Below are positions 36,854-44,973 of a stretch of 64,000 nt of DNA, piece by piece. The notes below the pieces were generated by a model, which was given only the letters and a program-made list of their open reading frames with translations, searched no databases and was not told where the DNA came from. A program made the position numbers and the translations under genes. The stretch lies in contig JBOEGJ010000015.1 in assembly GCA_050633365.1 (NCBI GenBank), positions 23,134-87,133 on the forward strand, in the 5' to 3' direction. The DNA is from Pseudomaricurvus sp050633365. GTDB lineage: Bacteria > Pseudomonadota > Gammaproteobacteria > Pseudomonadales > Cellvibrionaceae. The stretch's first letter is position 1. The number at the start of each line of letters is the position of its first letter.

Positions 36854-37944
36854 GCCGTGATGACGAATCAGAATCCAACAAGCGTTCAGCGGGAAAGCGT
36901 TTTGACGCTGAGCCTTATGTAATGTCGAGCGAGCAGGGCGCGGAATTTGAACCCTCTGAGCGTCGAGCGACGATGTTTGCACCCGATGAAAACGACACGC
37001 TAGAAGAGCCGCCCGAGGCCATAACGGCTGGTGAGCGTCTACCCCATGTCTCAGAATATTCAGGCATTCGCCTAGAGGCGCTTCCGGTGAAAGGTATAAA
37101 GCGACTATTCTATTCGGTCGCGACGCTTTTTGCGGTGTTACTGGCGTGGGATCTGGCCGATGTTTATCGCGGTTTGTCCGAGATGCAGCCCGTCTTGGGA
37201 TACGGCTTTTTGGTGTTTGTGGCGAGTGTTGTTGGGTTTGGCGGCGTGACCTTTTGGCGCTACCGATATGACCGCGACAATCTGCGAGCACTTGAAAGTA
37301 TTCAGCGCCATGCCCAGCGATTGCGGGGCGTTAATGATAAGGGTGAGGCCAAAAAGCTCATTGCCGAGCTTGTATCGTTTAGTACCGATAAACCTCAAGC
37401 TCTGTATTTAGCCAATTGTTTAAAGCAGTTGCCCGATTACAGTAATGATCGAGAGGTGATCGCGCACTTAGAGCGCAGCTTCTTGAACCCTCTGGACCAA
37501 GAGGCTATACGGCGTATCTCAAAGCACAGTGTGACTACGGGAGTCTCTATCGCGGTAAGCCCGTGGGCGTCATTAGATATGTTGTTGTCGCTGTGGCGAA
37601 ACGTGAAAATGGTCGAAGATGTTGCTCAGGTTTACGGCGTGCGACCGTCATTGGTCAGTCGTTTAAGGTTGTTGAAAATGGTGTTGCACCATATGGCAAT
37701 GGCCGGAGTCAGCGAGGTATTGATCGATCAGGCGGGGCAGGTTGCGGCAGTTGGTGTGTCGACGGTGATTGGCGCCAGGGCGACTCAAGGTATTGCCGCG
37801 AGTATTTACACGGCACGAATCGGTATCGCCACCATGAGCGTTAGTCGCCCATTCTTATTTATCGAAGAAGACCGGCCTAAGGTGTCCGCGCTCATGAAAC
37901 CGATTGTCCATCAAGTGATTAATGCCGGAAAAACGCAAGATTAA
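36850..37944 (+). CDS. ycjF: YcjF-family inner-membrane protein (DUF697)
   Basis: 364 residues: a polar ~85-residue N-terminus, two transmembrane helices around 93-145 (LFYSVATLFAVLLAWDL, YGFLVFVASVVGFGGVTF), then the DUF697 domain with HSVTTGVSIAVSPWASLDMLLSLWRN. The start is the ATG in the ATGA overlap with ycjX; GGAGA lies about ten bases upstream. It almost certainly works with YcjX at the inner membrane. Confidence 0.92.
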   Translation: MSRDDESESNKRSAGKRFDAEPYVMSSEQGAEFEPSERRATMFAPDENDTLEEPPEAITAGERLPHVSEYSGIRLEALPVKGIKRLFYSVATLFAVLLAWDLADVYRGLSEMQPVLGYGFLVFVASVVGFGGVTFWRYRYDRDNLRALESIQRHAQRLRGVNDKGEAKKLIAELVSFSTDKPQALYLANCLKQLPDYSNDREVIAHLERSFLNPLDQEAIRRISKHSVTTGVSIAVSPWASLDMLLSLWRNVKMVEDVAQVYGVRPSLVSRLRLLKMVLHHMAMAGVSEVLIDQAGQVAAVGVSTVIGARATQGIAASIYTARIGIATMSVSRPFLFIEEDRPKVSALMKPIVHQVINAGKTQD

Positions 37945-37955
37945 AATATGCTGTC

Positions 37956-38354
37956 ATGAAAGAGTGTAACTCCTGCGGTAAATGTTGTGTTAAATACGGC
38001 GGTGGCGGTCTCGCTGCGTCCGAAGCCGATCTCGAGAGCTGGGAGCTTTTTTCTCCAGTGTTGTTTCGCTATGTGAAACGGGGAAAAATTTGGTTTGATC
38101 CCACCAGCGGCCATGAGATAGATCACTGCCCATGGCTTAAAGTAAAGGCCTCCGCTGTAACGGGAGTGACTCGCTACGAGTGTTCGATTTATTTTGATCG
38201 ACCGGAAGATTGCCGGCATTACCCCAGCACTGTCGAGGAAATGGTTCGAGACGGTTGTGAGATGATTGAGGTGAAAGATCTAAACGATATCAAGCGTGCA
38301 CAGCGAGAGTTGGATAGGCTAATGGCCGAGAGCCGACCAGCTCGTCATTCGTGA
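37956..38354 (+). CDS. YkgJ-family CxxCxxCC metal-binding protein
   Basis: 132-residue protein starting with the metal-chelating motif CNSCGKCC (CxxCxxCC, PF03692 type), with further cysteines in DHCPWL, YECSIY and EDCRHYP that complete a probable zinc or iron-sulfur site. The function of this family is not established. It begins 11 bases after ycjF and may share its transcript. Confidence 0.85.
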   Translation: MKECNSCGKCCVKYGGGGLAASEADLESWELFSPVLFRYVKRGKIWFDPTSGHEIDHCPWLKVKASAVTGVTRYECSIYFDRPEDCRHYPSTVEEMVRDGCEMIEVKDLNDIKRAQRELDRLMAESRPARHS

Positions 38355-38430
38355 GAAGAGTACGCGGTGACAGTTTGATTTTTCTTCTGCAAAAATATTT
38401 ATGAAATCAAGAGTTTAAGGTTATCTAATT

Positions 38431-38865
38431 ATGTCGACGATTAACGTCACTTGTTCCAAATGTAACGCCAAAAACCGACTGCCAGCGGACCGTTTGGCAG
38501 ACAGGCCCAAGTGCGGAAAATGCAAGTCGCCTGTATTTTCGGGCAAGCCAGTAGAGCTGAGTAGCGCCAATGTGGCAGCTGTACTGAATCACAATGAGAT
38601 GCCCGTTCTAGTCGATTGCTGGGCGCCGTGGTGTGGGCCTTGTAAGAGCTTTGCTCCGGTGTTCGAGAAGGCTGCCGCTGAACTTGAACCCGGCTTACGT
38701 TTGGCGAAGCTCAATACGGAAAAACATCAAGCCATTGGCGCGCGCTGGAAAATTCGTTCTATTCCGACTTTGATCTTGTTTGTGGGTGGAAAGGAGAAGG
38801 CTCGCATGAGCGGAGCTCTTTCATTGCCACAACTCAAAAGTTGGCTTAAACAGCAGGGCGTTTAA
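38431..38865 (+). CDS. trxC: Thioredoxin 2
   Basis: Cytosolic disulfide reductase of 144 residues. The N-terminal zinc finger is formed by two CxxC pairs (CSKCNAK and CGKCKSP), diagnostic of TrxC, followed by the thioredoxin fold with active site WCGPC and the cis-proline segment IRSIPTLILF. In other bacteria it belongs to the OxyR regulon, which would fit the oxyR gene in this window. Confidence 0.95.
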   Translation: MSTINVTCSKCNAKNRLPADRLADRPKCGKCKSPVFSGKPVELSSANVAAVLNHNEMPVLVDCWAPWCGPCKSFAPVFEKAAAELEPGLRLAKLNTEKHQAIGARWKIRSIPTLILFVGGKEKARMSGALSLPQLKSWLKQQGV

Positions 38866-38950
38866 TGATCACATGTGGACGAATAGGAATCGTCAATCTA
38901 TTGGATTATTGAGTCATTAATCTCATCGACAAACAAGGAAGCTGAATATC

Positions 38951-39661
38951 ATGATTAAACTGGTTACTTTTCCCGCTGCGTTTGGTTTACGAAATGTGAG
39001 TCCCTTTTGCCTTAAGGTCGAAATGGCGTTGAGTTATCTCGCAATGGACTGTGACATTGTCGAAGAAAGCGATCCTCGAAAATCACCAAAAGGGAAGTTG
39101 CCCTTTATCACCTGTGATGGCGAGACCATTGCAGATTCCGAGTTGATTCTAGAATACCTAGATCAAAAATCTGGCGGTAAACTCTTTGCTCATCTCTCTG
39201 CTCAGCAAATAGGCGAAGGTTACGCTTGGACCCGACTCATCGAAGATCACCTATATTGGTTGATGGTGGCGAGTCGGTGGCTGGATGATCAGTGGTGGCC
39301 CCATGTGAAACAGGGCTTTTTTTCGAAGATGCCGTTTCCCTTAAAGGTGATCGTACCGGTGGTTGCTCGTCGCCAAGTACGTCAAACCTACGAGTTACAC
39401 GGTTTAGGGAAGCACTCGTTAGCAGAACAAAAGGCGTTCGCTCTAAGAGATTTTCAGGCGCTGGACAACGTCTTGTCCAATCAGGCATACATATTGGGAG
39501 AGGATCTTACCGTGTTTGATTTCACAGTAGCCTCTTTATTGGCGGGTATTGTTGATAATAAGCCTGCCTCGTGGATGACCGATATGAGCGAAGAGTTCCC
39601 AGCGCTCAAAGTTTACGCCGAACGTGTGCAAGAATCCCTCGGGGTTTGGTGTCGAAAGTAG
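38951..39661 (+). CDS. GST-fold protein of the Faxc/metaxin-like group
   Basis: 236 residues. The N-terminal thioredoxin-like domain lacks an obvious catalytic Cys/Ser GST motif but has KLPFITCDGETIADSELILEYL, and the helical C-terminal domain contains YILGEDLTVFDFTVASLLAGI. The arrangement resembles the failed-axon-connections (Faxc) GST group. Biochemical function is unknown; it follows trxC on the same strand after 85 bases, a possible but unproven operon. Confidence 0.83.
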   Translation: MIKLVTFPAAFGLRNVSPFCLKVEMALSYLAMDCDIVEESDPRKSPKGKLPFITCDGETIADSELILEYLDQKSGGKLFAHLSAQQIGEGYAWTRLIEDHLYWLMVASRWLDDQWWPHVKQGFFSKMPFPLKVIVPVVARRQVRQTYELHGLGKHSLAEQKAFALRDFQALDNVLSNQAYILGEDLTVFDFTVASLLAGIVDNKPASWMTDMSEEFPALKVYAERVQESLGVWCRK

Positions 39662-39823
39662 CACTCTAGCGAGCTAGGGGAAATGTAAAAATAGTGCCTG
39701 ATTTGTAAAAAGGACTAAGCTTTTCTATCAAGATGGGCGCAAATTTGTCTAAATGCGCTTCGCAATGGTACTCGTAAACGGCGAGTGCCGAGATTTCAGC
39801 ATAAAGAATGTGAGGATACAGAC

Positions 39824-40639
39824 ATGGACGCGTTTCAAGACAAGTGGTTACAGATCGAAGAGTTGGTGCTGACCTACGGCAGTCAGTTGCTCTTGGCTCT
39901 GTTGGTGTTGGTGGTTGGGCTGTGGGTGATTAAGCGCGTGAGCGCTCTAGTGGCTAAGACACTCTTGGGTCGCTTTCCCGATGAAACCTTGGCTCAGTTT
40001 CTAGGCGGTGCATTTGATACGCTTCTAAAAGTACTGTTGGTTATCAGTGTTGCCTCGATGGTTGGTATCGAAACCACATCGTTTGTGGCCATTTTAGGCG
40101 CGGCAGGTTTGGCGGTTGGTTTGGCCTTGCAGGGCAGTTTATCGAATTTTGCTGGTGGTGTGATGATTTTGATTTTTCGCCCCTTCAAGGTCGGTGACTA
40201 TATTGAGGCGCAAGGGCTTGAGGGTGAAGTCATCGATATCGGTATTTTTGTCACGACCTTAGAGACCTTTGATAAGCGCACATTGATCGTACCCAATGGC
40301 CCTCTGGCGAACGGCAATATTGTTAACTTTACTCGCAGCAGTGTTCGCGCGGTAGAGGTGGCGATTGGTGTTGCCTACAGCGATGATTTGGCGATTGCCA
40401 AGGCTGCCATGGAAAAGGTGCTTAAAGATGATCCCCGTGTTCTTCAAGACCAAGGTAATGTCGTGGCGGTAACAGACCTGGGCAGTAGTTCGGTCGATTT
40501 TTTAGTTCGTGGTTTTGTCAAAACCGATGACTACTGGGATTTCTTCTTTGATATCCGCGTGGCGCTTAAAGCGGCGGTTGAGAATGCAGGCTGTAGCATC
40601 CCATTCCCACAACGCGATGTACATATGATTGAGTCGTAA
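39824..40639 (+). CDS. Small-conductance mechanosensitive channel, MscS family
   Basis: Inner-membrane tension-gated channel of 271 residues that releases solutes on osmotic downshock. Three helices: LLLALLVLVVGLWVIKRV, a second near 67-85, and the pore helix GLAVGLALQGSLSNFAGGVMIL with its Gly/Ala pattern. The soluble beta domain starts FKVGDYIEAQGLEGEVIDIG. ATG is chosen because AGGA lies seven bases before it; a longer frame adds 13 codons. Length matches E. coli MscS (286). A terminator follows. Confidence 0.95.
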   Translation: MDAFQDKWLQIEELVLTYGSQLLLALLVLVVGLWVIKRVSALVAKTLLGRFPDETLAQFLGGAFDTLLKVLLVISVASMVGIETTSFVAILGAAGLAVGLALQGSLSNFAGGVMILIFRPFKVGDYIEAQGLEGEVIDIGIFVTTLETFDKRTLIVPNGPLANGNIVNFTRSSVRAVEVAIGVAYSDDLAIAKAAMEKVLKDDPRVLQDQGNVVAVTDLGSSSVDFLVRGFVKTDDYWDFFFDIRVALKAAVENAGCSIPFPQRDVHMIES

Positions 40640-40662
40640 TCACCTATGGGCTTGATTACCAG

Positions 40663-40692
40663 AAAGGCAGCTATTTAAGCTGCCTTTTTTTT
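40663..40692 (+). terminator. Terminator after the MscS-type gene
   Basis: Perfect 10-bp stem AAAGGCAGCT (40663-40672) / AGCTGCCTTT (40678-40687) running into eight T residues. It starts 24 bases past the stop. Confidence 0.9.
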
Positions 40693-40756
40693 GGTGACTC
40701 GCTAACTCAGTGATTTGCGGTCTTGAGGTACAGCGATTCGTTCATTATCGCGTGGC

Positions 40757-41362
40757 TTATGAAAAGGTATTGTCTATCACTAGCTCATTGATAGGCAGTT
40801 GTCCGCCTCGTGGCCGCGCAGCTCTCGTTGATTTTCCCACCACGATCATCATTGCGATCAAGTGCCCTTGCGGGAGATTGATCAACCGCGCAACCTCATC
40901 ACTGTCAAAGCCAATCATTGGGTTGCTGTCGTACCCCATTGATTTTGCGGTCAACATCAATGTTTGTGCGGCAATGGAGCAGGATCGAATGGCCTCATCT
41001 CGTTGAAGTTGCTCCTTTCCTGCGTAAAAGGATTCAATCATCGGTAATAACATATTTTGGGTGTTGGCATCCGCGTCAGCCCAATAGCGCTCAGGTCGAT
41101 CGTTCCACGCATTGATATCGCCGCAGAGAATAATCAGCTCTGATGCATCTCCGACCTGGGATTGATCCCAGGCCGCCTGTTGTATATCTCGGCGCAAAGC
41201 TTTGTCCTGTACTCTCACAAAACGCCAGTGCTGTATGTTGTACGAGGTTGGGGAGAGTATGGTGGCACTCATAAGTTGAGAAAATTCTTTATCTGTCATT
41301 TTAACACTGGGATCATAATGTTTGATTGAGCGGCGTTGGCTAATAGCATCGATAAGTTGCAT
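40757..41362 (-). CDS. Nitroreductase-family flavoprotein
   Basis: FMN-dependent NAD(P)H nitroreductase of about 201 residues. FMN-binding RRSIKHYDP at the N-terminus, SPTSYNIQHWRFV, and MIVVGKSTRAARPR near the C-terminus are family hallmarks. The start MQLIDAISQRRS matches the family; a longer frame adds 30 residues with no similarity. It diverges from an arylamine N-acetyltransferase, and the shared region holds a striking inverted-repeat element. A nitro group reduced by this enzyme yields an arylamine that the neighbour could acetylate. Confidence 0.9.
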   Translation of the reverse strand: MQLIDAISQRRSIKHYDPSVKMTDKEFSQLMSATILSPTSYNIQHWRFVRVQDKALRRDIQQAAWDQSQVGDASELIILCGDINAWNDRPERYWADADANTQNMLLPMIESFYAGKEQLQRDEAIRSCSIAAQTLMLTAKSMGYDSNPMIGFDSDEVARLINLPQGHLIAMMIVVGKSTRAARPRGGQLPINELVIDNTFS

Positions 41363-41452
41363 AGTATTATCCGTATATTCTGGGGTGGGTTTATAGTGAC
41401 TCAGGCATGAGTCTTGCGATTCGATGGCCACTCTACCAAGGCCGCTAGGCAA

Positions 41453-41551
41453 AGGAATTAACTCAGGTTTAGTACAGGCACTTTTTTGATGGTACCGACC
41501 CTTGATCAGGTCGAACTTTTTTTGGGGAGGACTAAACCTAGGTTAATTCCT
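41453..41551. repeat. 99-bp inverted-repeat element or paired operator
   Basis: Arms 41453-41473 and 41531-41551 are reverse complements over 21 bases with two mismatches. Each contains a near-palindrome; the right one is the perfect AACCTAGGTT (41535-41544). An inner stem CGACC (41496-41500) / GGTCG (41509-41513) sits at the centre. No target-site duplication is apparent. Either a small MITE-like insertion or two operator copies 78 bases apart in the nitroreductase/N-acetyltransferase divergent promoter. Confidence 0.7.
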
Positions 41552-41645
41552 CTCGCAAAGAACTTCGTTACCATGCTTTCATATTCACTACCCAATCGCT
41601 CGTGTGGGGTAGATCTAGAGCTCAGAGACCTAAAGAGGGTGCGCC

Positions 41646-42491
41646 ATGACTGATAACCGAACGACTATTGCTCGCTCATACCTGCAAAAATTGGAATTAG
41701 AGATACCTTGTGTAGATGACTTGGACTCCGATCGTTCCGCGCTAAAGGTTGATTTTTTAAATCAATTGCAGAGCCGACATATCGCTCAGTTCAGTTTCAA
41801 TAGTTTGGCCGTTGTTTTGGGACAAGAGCTACCGCTGGATTTGGCGTCACTTTTTGAGAAGATCGTCATCAAAGGGCGGGGCGGCTATTGCTTTGAGCAC
41901 AATAAGCTTATATTCAATGTTCTAGAGACGATGGGTTTCGACGTTCGCTTGTTGTTAGCCCGAGTCACTTATAATCGTGATGTCGACAGTGCAAGAACTC
42001 ATCGGGTAACTCTCGTTACTCTGGGGGAAGACCAATACATCGTTGACGGCGGCTTCGGACACCTGGGGGCTCGTAAACCGGTGAAGTTGACGCTAGGTTT
42101 AGAGCAAATTCAGGGGAGCGAACGCTTTCGTATCATCAAAGACACATCTCAGCTTTATTATCACTATCAGGTATTTAAAGACGGAGACTTCTTTACGCTT
42201 TATACCTTCGACTTTAATCACTATACCGAAGCCGATTGCTCGGTAGGGCATTTTTACTCCCATCGTCACCCGGACGCAGCTTTTGTGAATAATTTGGTGA
42301 TTTGCCGAAAATACAGCGATCGTATCGATTCGTTGAGGAATGACGAATTACACCGAGTCGATTCCGAAGGTACTTCGATTACCAAGTTATCCTCTAGTCA
42401 CGATTTACATCAAGCGCTTACCGGTGTCTTTGAAATAGAGGTTGATGTTGCGATCTCTGAATTTCTATTTAGTAAGTTCTCATCGTCGTAG
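41646..42491 (+). CDS. nat: Arylamine N-acetyltransferase
   Basis: Transfers acetyl from acetyl-CoA to arylamines, hydrazines or hydroxylamines. 281 residues, the usual NAT length. The catalytic triad is visible: Cys in GRGGYCFEHN, His in ARTHRVTLV and Asp in YIVDGGFG. It diverges from the nitroreductase gene; the two could act in sequence on nitroaromatics. Downstream genes on the same strand encode a small membrane protein and a DMT transporter. Confidence 0.94.
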   Translation: MTDNRTTIARSYLQKLELEIPCVDDLDSDRSALKVDFLNQLQSRHIAQFSFNSLAVVLGQELPLDLASLFEKIVIKGRGGYCFEHNKLIFNVLETMGFDVRLLLARVTYNRDVDSARTHRVTLVTLGEDQYIVDGGFGHLGARKPVKLTLGLEQIQGSERFRIIKDTSQLYYHYQVFKDGDFFTLYTFDFNHYTEADCSVGHFYSHRHPDAAFVNNLVICRKYSDRIDSLRNDELHRVDSEGTSITKLSSSHDLHQALTGVFEIEVDVAISEFLFSKFSSS

Positions 42492-42646
42492 ACCTCTCTG
42501 TCGATCCTGTGGTCGATTCTCATCGGCGATCAGGATTGGTAGAAATAAATACAATTGACCCTTTCAATCGTTCCTTGTGCTTTGGTCTCGTCCGAAGCGT
42601 CATTGGCATTAGTGCTCTTGCAATTGAACCTCGGAGATTAAGTTCC

Positions 42647-43036
42647 ATGAATAGAATAAATCAAATAACCAAATGGCTCATGTTGGTGTCGGGAGTTCTC
42701 ACCGCGTCGATGTTTTACGGCGTATTTGCTCCACAACTGGCATTGGAATCGATGTTTGGTGTGTCGTTTGATGGCGAGCTTGAGCATCTTGTGGTGAGAA
42801 GCTGGTCGGCATTAATCGGTTTGATAGGGGGTGTTTTAGTCTACGGTTTTTTTGTTGTTGAGGTACGTCGCTATTCGATTGCAATAGCGGCAATCAGTAA
42901 GTTGATTTTCGTTTCATTAGTGTTCCTTTTTGGTCAGGCCTATCTAACGACTCTGGCTGCCGCCGTTGTCATGGATGTCATTGTGGCAACGTTCTATCTG
43001 GTGTTTTGTCGCAACGATGAACCCGCTAGCGTATAA
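42647..43036 (+). CDS. Small four-helix membrane protein, unknown function
   Basis: 129-residue integral membrane protein with four predicted helices (WLMLVSGVLTASMFYGVF, ALIGLIGGVLVYGFFVV, IAIAAISKLIFVSLVFLF, LAAAVVMDVIVATFYLVF). No enzymatic motif seen. GGAG lies about 11 bases before the chosen ATG; the longer frame upstream reads through the leader without similarity. It is followed within 37 bases by an EamA transporter, so the two may be cotranscribed. Confidence 0.75.
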   Translation: MNRINQITKWLMLVSGVLTASMFYGVFAPQLALESMFGVSFDGELEHLVVRSWSALIGLIGGVLVYGFFVVEVRRYSIAIAAISKLIFVSLVFLFGQAYLTTLAAAVVMDVIVATFYLVFCRNDEPASV

Positions 43037-43072
43037 GCCCTGATTGATCGTCTGCGAAGAGGGCGCTTGTTG

Positions 43073-43957
43073 ATGAATCTATCCTTCGTAAGCTATTTGG
43101 CGCTGGGTTTGTGGTTATTACTGACCTCGTCGTCATTCGTGGTATCCGAGGCACTGGTACCTTACGCCAGCCCAGTTGCCAGTACTGGATTGAGGTTCAT
43201 TTTGGCGGGCGCCATTCTATTTCCTTTTGTGGCTAAGGGCCTAACGACAATAAGTGTGGAACTACTGCTTCGCTACGCGGCGATTAGTGGTTGTTTGGTG
43301 CTCTTCTTTCTTGGCTTATTCAAATCTCTCGAAACCACCACCGCAGCCCGAACGTCAGTCATTTACACGTTACTGCCGCTTTTAACGGTGGCGGTGAGTT
43401 CCATTGCTTTGAGAGCGAAACCTATGGCTATCTCGGTGCTAGGTTTTGTTTTGGGAAGTTTGGGGGCGGTTTGGGTGTTGCTCACCTTAAATACCGCCGC
43501 GGTTGATTGGGGTCGTTGGTATTTCGGGGATTCGCTATTTTTTCTATCTTGCGTTTGTTTGTCGATCCACGTGGTCTTGATCAAGCGCTGGCTGACTCAC
43601 CAGCCACCGATGCAGAGTACATTGATGATTCTTCTCATGGGGAGTCTATTGATGTCACCGATACTTCTGACGCAAGGCGAGCTTGATCAGGTGCAGTGGC
43701 AGTATCAGGAATTTTGGGTTGCCTTTTTGTATCTGACTTGCTGCACAACGCTGGGTACTTTTCTATTGCAGCAGTACTTGCTGAAGCGCTTTAGTCCCAA
43801 TCACCTCTTGGCAGTCAGCTATTTAACGCCTCTTTGTATTTTGCTACCGGGTGCATGGCTCGACGGCTTTCGATTATACTATGGCCTTCCGGGCGTGGTG
43901 TTGACACTAGTGGCAATGCCTCTAATTTTTCGAACGCCACCAGCAAGCGCTCGATAA
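43073..43957 (+). CDS. DMT-superfamily (EamA) transporter
   Basis: Inner-membrane permease of about 294 residues with ten hydrophobic helices in two EamA repeats, the first beginning SYLALGLWLLLTSSSFVVSEALVPYASP and containing the family's GLRFILAGAILFPF. Relatives export amino acids, metabolites or drugs; the substrate is not evident. The start lies in TTG TTG ATG; ATG is preferred, though GAGG is better spaced for the first TTG. Confidence 0.87.
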   Translation: MNLSFVSYLALGLWLLLTSSSFVVSEALVPYASPVASTGLRFILAGAILFPFVAKGLTTISVELLLRYAAISGCLVLFFLGLFKSLETTTAARTSVIYTLLPLLTVAVSSIALRAKPMAISVLGFVLGSLGAVWVLLTLNTAAVDWGRWYFGDSLFFLSCVCLSIHVVLIKRWLTHQPPMQSTLMILLMGSLLMSPILLTQGELDQVQWQYQEFWVAFLYLTCCTTLGTFLLQQYLLKRFSPNHLLAVSYLTPLCILLPGAWLDGFRLYYGLPGVVLTLVAMPLIFRTPPASAR

Positions 43958-44070
43958 TGAGTGCAGTATTTGTGATCGAGAGAGTTATTGTTTCCAGATA
44001 GTTATGGTTTCGAGAGCATTTTCTCGGATGTTGATTGCAATTAATATTTTGGGATTAAACCGAGGGCGCT

Positions 44071-44661
44071 GTGCATATACCATCAAAAATGGGCGAATTT
44101 GTTCGCTACTTCAGCGGAGACAGGGCTGTAGTTGAGCCTCAAGACTTTGAGACCTATGGATTAAAGCCCGAACTAAAACACTTCAAAAAGGGTGAGCTGT
44201 TGATCTCCCAAGGAAAATCAGCCCCTTACATTTTTTTCATGATTAAAGGGTTGGTTCGCTATATGAGTGTTTCCGCCGATGGCAAGGAATACACACAGGC
44301 GTTTGCCAGCTCGCCAGGTATCGCCGGATCTACTCGCGCCATGGTATCTCGATCAGAAGCGCTTTTTAGTATCGAAGTACTTGATGATGTTCTTTGTCTT
44401 CAGTTCGATTGGCATGATTTTTTTGGCGTTATGAAGGAGCAGGCGGGGTTTCTAGAAGCGTACAGTCGTTTACTCGAGCAAATGTTCGCGAAAAAAGAGT
44501 CTCGAGAGTACTATCTTCTTCAAAAAACCGCAGAGCAACGTTATCTCGAATTTGTGAGTGAACACCCTCACTTACAAAACATAGTGCCATTGAAGGTGGT
44601 GGCTTCGTACATCGGAATAACACCGATTGCTTTAAGTCGTATACGCAAGAAATTACGCTAA
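44071..44661 (+). CDS. Crp/Fnr-like regulator with a minimal C-terminal domain
   Basis: 196 residues. The N-terminal half is a cyclic-nucleotide-binding-like beta roll (FKKGELLISQGKSAPYIFFMIKGLVRYM); the C-terminal helices end in VASYIGITPIALSRIRKKL, a helix-turn-helix as in small Crp-family proteins of the YeiL/Bacteroidetes-like type. The effector site lacks an obvious cAMP-binding RxS, so the signal is unknown. It starts with GTG, with GAGG about six bases before; ATG at 44089 is a shorter alternative. It is isolated, with no clear target. Confidence 0.85.
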   Translation: MHIPSKMGEFVRYFSGDRAVVEPQDFETYGLKPELKHFKKGELLISQGKSAPYIFFMIKGLVRYMSVSADGKEYTQAFASSPGIAGSTRAMVSRSEALFSIEVLDDVLCLQFDWHDFFGVMKEQAGFLEAYSRLLEQMFAKKESREYYLLQKTAEQRYLEFVSEHPHLQNIVPLKVVASYIGITPIALSRIRKKLR

Positions 44662-44973
44662 TAGCATGATTCTAGCTCAAACGGTGTTTTTCGGAGTTTG
44701 CAGGTTTGGTGATGTGGCTATTTTAAGGAGATTTTAGATTAGCGGCTTTTATCTATACGATTGAAAATATCCTATATCGTTGTCGCAAAGAGTTTTGTTG
44801 AAAACTCTCATTTTGATTAGGAAGCGGGCAAGGTCTTTGGGCCTCTCTGGTGAAATAGAGGTTCTGGCAGTATACAATTGTTTCTCATAAAATTATGAGA
44901 TAGATCCTGGATTACCGCTCATCGAGGATTGCCGTTTAGGTTTGAAGTTACTATTCACTGTCTTGCCTAATCG
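44662..44973. other. Intergenic region, no gene seen
   Basis: A 312-base A/T-rich spacer between the Crp-like gene and the convergent ADP-ribosylglycohydrolase gene. No hairpin with a U-tract or coding frame stands out. It is probably the outer boundary of the Rhs locus. Confidence 0.4.
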
